Shown: piece by piece, positions 57,501 through 64,000 of the stretch
How the letters are laid out: every line of letters begins with the position of its first letter
Numbering within the stretch: the stretch's first letter is position 1
Source of the DNA: Protonemura montana
Taxonomy: Eukaryota; Arthropoda; Insecta; Plecoptera; Nemouridae
Length of the DNA stretch: 64,000 bases
Reading direction: 5' to 3'
NCBI GenBank assembly: GCA_947568835.1
Contig: OX387612.1
Location: 3,720,001-3,784,000, forward strand
Notes under the pieces: model-generated
The model's database searches: none
The model's input: the letters and a program-made list of their open reading frames with translations, nothing else
What the model was told of the DNA's origin: nothing
Position numbers and translations under genes: made by a program

Positions 57501-60500
57501 ATTGATATCCAAGTGGTTTCTTGTGTATAGCTCATGGAGGAAAATCACGATTTTTTTTTTAATTTCTGTGATAAGATTTTAGATTTTGGAAACGATTTTT
57601 ATCCGCTCCAAATTTGAGTGTAAAACCAGGAACAAGCTTTGCCATGACATCCGTGGTCTCTGTACTTTAGGTCCAAGCAGCTAATCAAGGACTCGCTGAT
57701 GGACAACGACTTCTTGAAGAATCTTGACTCCGGCCAGGTGCGCGAACTGGTCGACGCCATGTATCCGGTACGCTTCCAACGTGGGAGCTACGTGATCACC
57801 GAGGGGGAGCCGGGACAGCACCTCTACGTCGCTGCTGAGGGCGAGTTCGAGGTACACTAGTGGTTACATAAGATAGCAGAATTAAGAAGCTCTGTCAGGC
57901 GATCTTAGCATCTTCATGGCTACCAAACGTTGAATCTACCATTGAACCTCCTATGCTAGGCCATGATATACCCGTGGTAACATAAGATAGCAGAATTAAG
58001 AAGCTCCGCCAGGCGATCTCAGCATCTCCATGGTTACCAAACGTTGAATCTACCTTTGAACCTCCTATGCTAGGCCATGATATACCCGTGGTAACATAAG
58101 AAAGCAAAATTGAGAAGCTCTGTCAGGCGATCTCAGCATCTCCATGGCTACCAAATGTTGAATCTACCATTGAACCTCCTATGCTAGGCCATGATATACC
58201 CGTGGTAGCATAAGATAGCAGAATTAAGAAGCTCTGTCAGGCGATCTCAGCATCTCCATGGCTACCAAATGTTGAATCTACCATTGAACCTCCTATGCTA
58301 GACCATGATATACCCGTGGTAACATAAGATAGCATAATTAAGAAGCTCTGTCAGGTGATCTCAGCATCTCCATGGCTACCAAACGTTGAATCTACCGTTG
58401 AACCTCCTATGCTAGGCCATGATATACCCGTGGTAGCATAAGAGAGCAGAATTGAGAAGCTCTGTCAGGCGATCTCAGCATCTCCATGGCTACCAAATGT
58501 TGAATCTACCATTGAACCTCCTATGCTAGACCATGATATACCCGTGGTAACATAAGATAGCAGAATTAAGAAGCTCTGTCAGGCGATCTCAGCATCTCCA
58601 TGGCTACCAAACGTTGAATCTACCATTGAACCTCCTATGCTAGGCCATGATATACTCGTGGTAACATAAGATAGCAGAATTGAGAAGCTCTGTCAGGCGA
58701 TCTCAGCATCTCCATGGGCACCAAACGTTGAATCTACCGTTGAACCTCCTATGCTAGGCCATGATATACCCGTGGTAGCATGAGAGAGCAGAATTGAGAA
58801 GCTCTGTTAGGCGATCTCAGCATCTCCATGGCTTCTTAACGTTGGTTCAAATCTCAGACCACAAGAGTAATATTTGACTCTTTTATTTTCCCTTACCCTT
58901 GACGTGTGCATTTTTTTTTTGGTAGCAACAGTGGAGCATGACGGTATCTTTGACAAACGCCTTGCGCTGATAAACTGACCTGGATGTCTTTCCCCGAGCA
59001 GGTGATGAAAGAAGACAAGGTGCTTGGACGCATGGGACCAGGGAAGGCGTTTGGCGAGCTTGCCATACTCTACAACTGCACGCGCACCGCCTCTATACGT
59101 GCAGTCGACCACGCCAAGGTAAATCGCCACGTACCCCCCTATAGAATGTAAGCGTGACAAATTAGAACTTTGTTTTTAAGAAACACAAATCTTCTTGTTG
59201 TGTGTGTTTTAGATAAGAAATTTTGTGACTATTTTTGGTCTTTTATGCCGACACCGAGTTTTCCTTTTTGCTTTCTGGACTAGATTAGATTTGTCATCAT
59301 CTTTACCTTAATAAAATAAAATTACAATGCTCTATGTGTAAATAATCTTTATAATCTTTATAAAATCAAATATGAATAACTTTAAAAAGACCAGCGAGGT
59401 GCATTCGCATGAAACGCGACAAAAGCACAATCTTTATGCAAAGAAAAAAACGTCCACTCAATGCCAGAACCTGGCTCATAATACCGGACAACGGTTTTAT
59501 AATGACTTACCTGAAGAGGTTAACACATTGAATTTGTTACAATTTAAGACTAAACTTCGACAGATTCTTACTCAAAAAACATTTTCTAGCATTCAAGAAT
59601 TTCAATTACACTTTGGTATTTAATTTGTATTGATTGTATATATATTTTCGATTCTTTTATGTTTACGTTTAACCATGCTTGCACATCATTTTTGATTTTA
59701 AAGACAAAAAATTACTTACTTACTTTATCTTCACTCACTGGTTCAACGACGTCTTAAGACTTGCGCCGCAGAGCACGTTCTAGAAACAGTGCGTCGTTAA
59801 ACTCCAGAAATCAATCAAAATTATTTTATATAAAGCCCCAGATGGTTGTATTCCACATTTTAACATTCAGCCTTCCAATCTGTTGTTTTAGACTTTCACA
59901 AGAAATCATTCCAAAATACCTAAAAGTTAATATTTACCATGTAATTCTATCCTATTTTCAAGTCGTTATGGCATTATTCCAGGCCTGGGTTCTGGACAGA
60001 CGAGTCTTCCAGCAGATTATGATGCGAACAGGACTACAAAGATTGGAAGACAACATCAACTTCCTCAGGAGTGTGCCGCTATTGGCCGAGCTCAGTCACG
60101 ACCTGCTAGCAAAGGTCGCCGACGTACTGGAAGTGGTGAGTTTTATTGGTGTTCTTGCATGTGTCCGGGCAGTCGGTAAGATTTTATTATTATCAACACT
60201 ATAACCGTCTCAAAAATTGTTGCCCTAAACGGGGACAAACAAAGCCAGTGTCCAAATAGCTCAATGGTTTAGAGCATCACCCGCGACAGCTGGTGGAGAT
60301 CGAGGTTCGTGTCCCCGTTTGGGCATCAATATTTAAGACGGTTATAAAGTTCATAATAATAAAATACCCCGCGCATTTCAAGCGTTTGCAATTTAAATAA
60401 GATTTCATTCTAGTCGGGTAGATGGTTGTAGCCTTTTCACCTTGCAAAGATCTTTTTTTCAGATTACTCGTATACATTTTGATTCATATTGCTAGAAACA

Positions 60501-63500
60501 AATTCAAAATACCCGAAAATTACCATGATAGAGAGGTTCTAGTCCCATGAAAAATAAATAGCTGTTTTTCCTTAAAATAATAAATAATAAATTCCTTTTA
60601 CAACAGGATTTTTAATTAATTTCTAAGGAGGTTGTAAGTCTTATAGGCTAGGTAAGAACAGGACATAGGCGAGATTTTTGTGATAATAATCTTAAAAGTC
60701 TAAAAGCTTCTCAAAATCAAAACACAAAACCAAACTTACAGGATTTACAAAAAAAAAAAAATATAATAAAAAAAATATATTTTAAAAAAAAATGTTTATT
60801 TAGCAAATTTTATATAAATAAGAGTAAAATAAAGTGACAGTTACAAGCCGTGTCTCGTTTGACAGGAGTTTTACCCGGAAGGAGCATACATCATTCGTCA
60901 AGGGGCGCACGGCGACACTTTCTTCATCATCAGTGGCGGTTGTGTCAAGGTCACTCAAAGGATTCCAGGACACAGGGACCAGGAGGAAGAGATCAGGACC
61001 TTGCAACGCGGCGACTACTTCGGCGAACAGGTGCGAATCAAACGCCGATTAGCTGCTGAATACTTGACTGATTACCTCGCTGATTACCTGAATAGGATGA
61101 CAAGGATTTAGAGTTTACAAAAAAATTTAAATTTCCACAGAAATAATATGAAATCTTGTTCGGGTACGTAACGGAATGATTTGGTATTCGATTCTTGGAT
61201 TCATACAATTTTCTTCAGTAGCATCATGCCTCTTTATACAGAAGATATTTTAAAATTTGGTCTAGGATTTAGGAGAAAATATTAAATTTGTGCTTCAGCA
61301 TATCTTTGAAAAGTAAATTTTTCAGAACAACATTCTATTAAGTAGTCAAACATCAACTCCAGTGATGGCATTTGGTGCGGATCCATAACTTTCACATCTG
61401 GAGAATACTCCAGGCGCCAGATCCACAAGGGAGAGTTGAAAATGAACCCCAGAGCCTAAAAATAATCTGGAATTTGAAATTTAGATGCGTTTTTGACACC
61501 GTCGCTTAGAATATTACTGCTAGATTTATTGGGGTTAAGCTTTGTGGATCATATGGATCATATGGATAGTATGGATCACATGGATCATATGGCCCAAGAG
61601 GCATATGGATCATTTGAAGACATCATCTCATGGATCATATCGCTTTTAAAACTCGCATTATTTATCGTTTTTCATAGTTTTTGACAGATGAAACTAAACT
61701 GAATTTGATGGAACTGTTATCGTAGAATTGTCAGGACTGCTTTCACCATTGATAAAGTAACTAGTACAAGTTACAAAACGTCGAGAAATTGAGTTGTTCT
61801 TCACTTGGCATTCAAAACCCAGTTCAAATAGATTTTATCAAAACTAGTGCTAAGTTTAGAGAAAGTAGACATGAGTTTAAAAAACCTTCAGATGGCCGAT
61901 ACCTACCGCCATGCCTATCGATAACATCCTACTTCGATAACAGAACTCATTTTATAGAGATGGACTTCCTGCGTACCACTTCTAGGTATGTGGTTATCTG
62001 ATGATAATATGGAGTCACTCTCAACCTGGGCCAAGGAGTTGTGTTTACCCCTAAATATATGCCCTTGTAGGGTGGATTCTCACCTGTTCACCTTGTGTTT
62101 TCTAGGCTCTGTTGAACGAAGAATGTCGCACTGCAAGCATCGTCGCCTTGCATCCAGGGGTCGAGTGTCTCACCTTGGACCGAGACTCGTTCCGGCAGCT
62201 CATCGGCGAGCTTCAGGTATTAATACAGGAATTACTCTTAAAATTCTTGGCAACGTCCCAATTTATTGACAGCTGATATATTGCTAGGAAATTCATCAGA
62301 GACATTTCGAAATAGTACTAATGATTGGTGTTAAGCAACACTGCGCTGAGTTAGGTATTGGATAGGTGACCATCATACACATTACCAGTTCTGTTTGGGA
62401 GAGAGGTTGGAGGGATGAAAGTTAAGCAACACTGCGCTGGGTCAGGTGTTGGATGGGTGACCATCATACACATGATTAGTTCTGTTCGGGAGAGAGGTTG
62501 GAGGGATGAAAGTTAAGCAACACTGCGCTGAGTCAGGTATTGGATGGGTGACCATCATACACATGACCAGTTCTGTTCGGGAGAGAGGTTGGAGGGATGA
62601 AAGTTAGTCCAGCAACTTCATTCGTCTTGCTTATCAACCTCTCGACAGCATGGATTTGTGGAGGAATCCTGTTGTTCGCGTTGTAGCGTCCTTCGGAAGA
62701 GACGTTAAATCGGTGGCCGCTTTGGTCTTCAACACGAGAAAACTACGTGCCGGCATCGATTTAAATTTCAATTCAAAAGGCCAATAAAATAAATGTCTAA
62801 GAAACGTAATTTTATGGTAATTTGAATCAATTAGCTAAGTTTAATTACATTGCAGGAATTATTTTATTCCTTTTTCCATTATTATTATTATTTTTATAAT
62901 TATTTTATTTTAATTGCAGGAACTGCAAGGCAAGGACTACGGGGATACGACAAGAGTCTTGTCACGTCCTTCAAGCTCGTTCAGCATCAACGCGGACCAC
63001 GGAGACGTGGGTACGTATGGGTTTTTGAGAAGAAAACAAAGGAAAAATTGTTTATTTAAAAGAAAACTGCCTCTTGCAGACTCACCTTCATGGTCACAGC
63101 TAATCAGATGCTTATATTTGCATCTTAAGATCTTTGTTTCATCGGTCCGTTTAGAATATAACAGTCTGTTAGTTTATTAATTGCTTAGCAACAGCCAATC
63201 AGATTTTTTTTTTTTTTTATTTGTTAACAGTCTCATAATTATTTGACATAACTTTTAAAATCTGGTCTCATCGTCACCAACTCATTCGCCGACGCCATAA
63301 GACCAGTGCCAAATGACCCGTTGACAAAACAGTGCGTCGTTAAACACCACAGATCAATTAATTGTGCAATCAAAGCACAGTTTTATCACAAATAAAGTAG
63401 TACGTCGGGCATTTTTGTCAATAGTTTGTTTATATTTGTCCATTTTTTTATCCACGTTTTGTCCATATTTGTATCCATATTTTGAATGGTCCATATTTGT

Positions 63501-63959
63501 AAATTGCTTAGTAATAGCCAATTATAATATATTTTTCTTTGGAATCATCTGCATCATCATCCGCTTTCCATCATCCACTCGCTGGTTTAAGCTCCCTAAT
63601 GGAAATGCCAGAAAAACAAAAAAAAAAAACACTTCATCTTTTTCTTTGTTAACGGTCTGTTAACTACTTAACATGCTATTACAAAACGCGACAAAAGAAG
63701 TTTTTTTTTAAATAAATTCACTTTCATGCCTCATTGGTGCAGAGTTCGACGACTACTTGCTGTGTGAACTCAACGTCGTTGCTACCCTCGGCGTCGGCGG
63801 GTTCGGCCGTGTCGAGCTGGTGCAATCGTCACGTGACAAGACCAAGACGTTTGCGCTGAAATGTTTGAAGAAGAAGCACATCGTGGACACTCAACAGCAG
63901 GAGCATGTCTTCAGCGAGAAGGCCATCATGTTTGGGTGTCGCAGTCCGTTCATTTGCAG
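48552..63959 (+). CDS. cGMP-dependent protein kinase (PKG II / foraging type), N-terminal 485 residues
   Basis: Exons: 48552-48635, 50128-50301, 55004-55167, 57671-57851, 59002-59118, 59983-60135, 60866-61030, 62106-62216, 62920-63010, 63743-63959; all phases match and the gene continues past the window. Residues 1-28 start [11 protein letters not shown], an N-myristoylation signal as in cGKII. Residues 29-86 are a leucine/charged coiled coil for dimerisation. Residues 108-118 hold KKQGVSGES, matching the autoinhibitory GVSAE region. cGMP site A (about 142-260) has [15 protein letters not shown] and site B (about 285-395) [15 protein letters not shown], both keeping the phosphate-binding Arg and the Thr favouring cGMP. 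The kinase domain begins at about 423 with GVGGFGRV (430-437) and the ATP-binding Lys at 453 (FALK). It should act as a membrane-attached effector of cGMP. Confidence 0.95.
48636..49334. other. Kinase intron 1, nothing convincing
   Basis: AT-rich intron sequence. The coding frame runs on into the intron to a stop at 48812 if unspliced; I regard this as chance. Confidence 0.4.
49335..49515. mobile_element. Dispersed element of about 160 bp, inverted partial pair
   Basis: The reverse piece AGCTATTTGAAATGGGTTTT with TGAATGCTAAGTAAAGGAC is followed, 55 bases on, by the forward piece TTCACTTAGCATTCAAAACC through ATGAGTCTAAAAACCATC. The pair can form a hairpin. Located in kinase intron 1. Confidence 0.6.
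50302..50747. other. Kinase intron 2 start, with a CpG-rich patch
   Basis: From about 50480 to 50740 the sequence is GC-rich and CpG-rich (ACCCCGCGTCGACGTCGGG) and unlike the surrounding intron. I could not assign it to an exon, RNA or repeat. It directly precedes the 50-bp array. Confidence 0.35.
50748..51740 (-). repeat. 50-bp tandem array B (about 20 units)
   Basis: Reverse orientation of array A: CATGGCTTGCCAAACAAAGC, TTGCAGTCCATGCTGTTGTC, CAGCTCAAGA. A few units have deletions or substitutions (GCCAATAAAGC, TTGACCAACAAAGC). Intronic in the kinase gene. Confidence 0.95.
51741..52564. other. Kinase intron 2, with outer part of a tRNA-cored element
   Basis: 52285-52475 carries the outer arm of the tRNA-cored family (GTTGTGACGTGATATAGCG, ACTGTGAGTATTCACAGCC, TCATCAAATACACTAAAATC) with the tRNA-like core deleted. 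Nothing else recognised. Confidence 0.5.
52565..52990 (+). mobile_element. 310-bp dispersed element, copy 4
   Basis: All blocks of copy 1 are present (ACTATGACAACACACGAAG through AAATAGTGACGGCTGCTAAA), with an extended, decayed right end shared with copy 3. Confidence 0.7.
53430..54125 (+). repeat. 70-bp satellite, array D (10 units)
   Basis: Same unit and orientation as array B. The first four units have GGAGTGAAAC instead of GGAGCGAAAC, a block-wise variant. Intronic in the kinase gene. Confidence 0.95.
54126..54449. other. Kinase intron 2, nothing seen
   Basis: AT-rich sequence between the 70-bp array and a SINE. Confidence 0.4.
54450..54815 (+). mobile_element. 5S-derived SINE, minimal copy
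   Basis: A 5S head (GGAAACAGCGGTTCCCGTGAG, GACCACTGAAGTTAAGCAAC) with a single unit, then body and part of the tail. About 190 bases upstream of kinase exon 3. Confidence 0.82.
55168..56459. other. Kinase intron 3, first half
   Basis: Contains minus-strand open frames (55730-56133, about 100 codons each) with no domain I can recognise; they may be fragments of an old element. Otherwise AT-rich. Confidence 0.35.
56460..57470 (+). mobile_element. Element with 43-bp tandem core, copy B (about 20 units)
   Basis: The left flank (CGTCATGCTTTCC, AGCGAAAGCGCTTCC, GTGACCCGAGAGCGAGCAAC) is homologous to that of array A at 26845-26994. Units of 43 bases run from about 56590, with CACGTG in nearly all. 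A shared variant, TTGAACTGGAGCAGAGCC, recurs at 56612, 56742 and 56917, indicating block duplication. Intronic in the kinase gene. Confidence 0.88.
57860..58840. repeat. 114-bp tandem array filling kinase intron 4
   Basis: Nearly nine units with exact 114-base spacing of CATAAGATAGCAGAATT (57867, 57981, 58095). Contains GCGATCTCAGCATCTCC, GGCTACCAAACGTTGAATC and ATGCTAGGCCATGATATACC. It starts within about 10 bases of the donor GT at 57852. Confidence 0.95.
59360..59740 (+). pseudogene. LINE remnant: C-terminal end of a reverse-transcriptase ORF with simple-repeat tail
   Basis: Open frame 59372-59623 (83 codons) contains [11 protein letters not shown], followed by [10 protein letters not shown] and [12 protein letters not shown], the end pattern of non-LTR retrotransposon ORF2 proteins (H.TR......YNdLP..i.....l..FK..lk..L). 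A short AT-rich 3' UTR ends in TTACTTACTTACTTTATC, a microsatellite tail typical of some LINEs. The rest of the element is missing (5' truncation). It lies in kinase intron 5 in the same orientation as the gene. Confidence 0.6.
60180..60410 (+). mobile_element. tRNA-cored inverted-repeat element, copy in kinase intron 6
   Basis: The tRNA-like core is about 60248-60327 (GTGTCCAAATAGCTCAATGG, GATCGAGGTTCGTGTCCCC) with a 3-base insertion in the variable region. Arms are ACCGTCTCAAAAATTGTTGCC on the left and TATTTAAGACGGTTATAAAG on the right. It lies about 45 bases after the donor of kinase exon 59983-60135. Confidence 0.6.
60411..60865. other. Kinase intron 6, AT-rich, nothing seen
   Basis: Very AT-rich (runs of A at 60748-60792). 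No gene. Confidence 0.45.
61540..61640 (+). repeat. Short GGATCATAT minisatellite
   Basis: About six copies of a 9-base motif, GGATCATAT, with variants; in kinase intron 7. Confidence 0.6.
61728..61893 (+). mobile_element. Dispersed element of about 160 bp, copy 4
   Basis: Starts TTGTCAGGACTGCTTTCACC, contains TTCACTTGGCATTCAAAACC and AACTAGTGCTAAGTTTAG, ends ATGAGTTTAAAAAACC. Kinase intron 7. Confidence 0.65.
62325..62760 (+). mobile_element. 5S-derived SINE in kinase intron 8
   Basis: Begins inside the 5S part (GTTAAGCAACACTGCGCTGAG), three units, then body to CTACGTGCCGGCATCG; the tail is lost. Confidence 0.8.
63265..63358 (+). mobile_element. 5S-derived SINE tail fragment
   Basis: CACTCATT-like CAACTCATTCGCCGACGCC, TAAGACCAGTGCC, then CAGTGCGTCGTTAAACACC. 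Only the last about 90 bases of the family are present. Confidence 0.7.
63570..63632 (-). mobile_element. Fragment of second tRNA-like foldback element
   Basis: CTGGTTTAAGCTCCCTAATGG and AATGCCAGAAAAACAAAAA are the reverse of 26090-26137. The tRNA-like part is absent. Confidence 0.45.
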
Positions 63960-64000
63960 GTATATTTTCAATTAGATGCACAACTTCATTTTTTTGAGGT

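Overview
This is a piece of a nuclear genome from an intron-rich invertebrate animal. The evidence is metazoan gene families with GT-AG introns (SLC16-like and SLC15-like transporters, cGMP-dependent protein kinase, CBM14 chitin-binding proteins), AT-rich non-coding DNA, GC-rich exons, a 5S-rRNA-derived SINE and a LINE remnant. Peritrophin-like proteins and a degenerate tract of TTAGG-like repeats lean towards a protostome, perhaps an arthropod relative, but the lineage is not fixed by what I can see. Genes were assembled by hand from open exons, splice consensus and phase; most open frames longer than 100 codons are satellite artefacts.

Layout. (1) 245-997, minus: the first two coding exons of an SLC16/MCT-like transporter that runs off the left edge. 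(2) 1690-7683, plus: a cryptic four-exon gene for a 144-residue protein with weak resemblance to ciliary/sperm microtubule inner proteins. (3) 8957-10597 and 12744-14166, minus: two paralogous secreted CBM14 proteins with matching split signal peptides. (4) 15474-32780, minus: a 16-exon SLC15/POT-like transporter of 774 residues that has lost the ExxER proton-coupling motif. (5) 33-44.6 kb: no gene, mostly satellites and dispersed elements. (6) 44683-63959, plus: the 5' two thirds of a cGMP-dependent protein kinase gene with two alternative first coding exons, cut off in the kinase domain by the right edge.

The most striking property is the repeat landscape. Nearly every long intron of the transporter gene holds a different tandem array (33, 60/86, 49, 26, 43, 129/44 bp), and the kinase introns hold 50, 70, 43 and 114 bp arrays. 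Several families recur at distant places (26, 43, 50 and 70 bp), two of them with homologous non-repeated flanks, so they look like mobile elements with expandable tandem cores. A 5S-rRNA-derived SINE does the same: its 91-bp segment containing the whole 5S internal promoter is reiterated up to about 13 times. Its tails abut an exon acceptor in gene 2 and the myristoylated first exon of the kinase. Other families are a tRNA-like sequence inside an inverted-repeat element, a second tRNA-like foldback element, and two dispersed families of about 160 and 310 bp.
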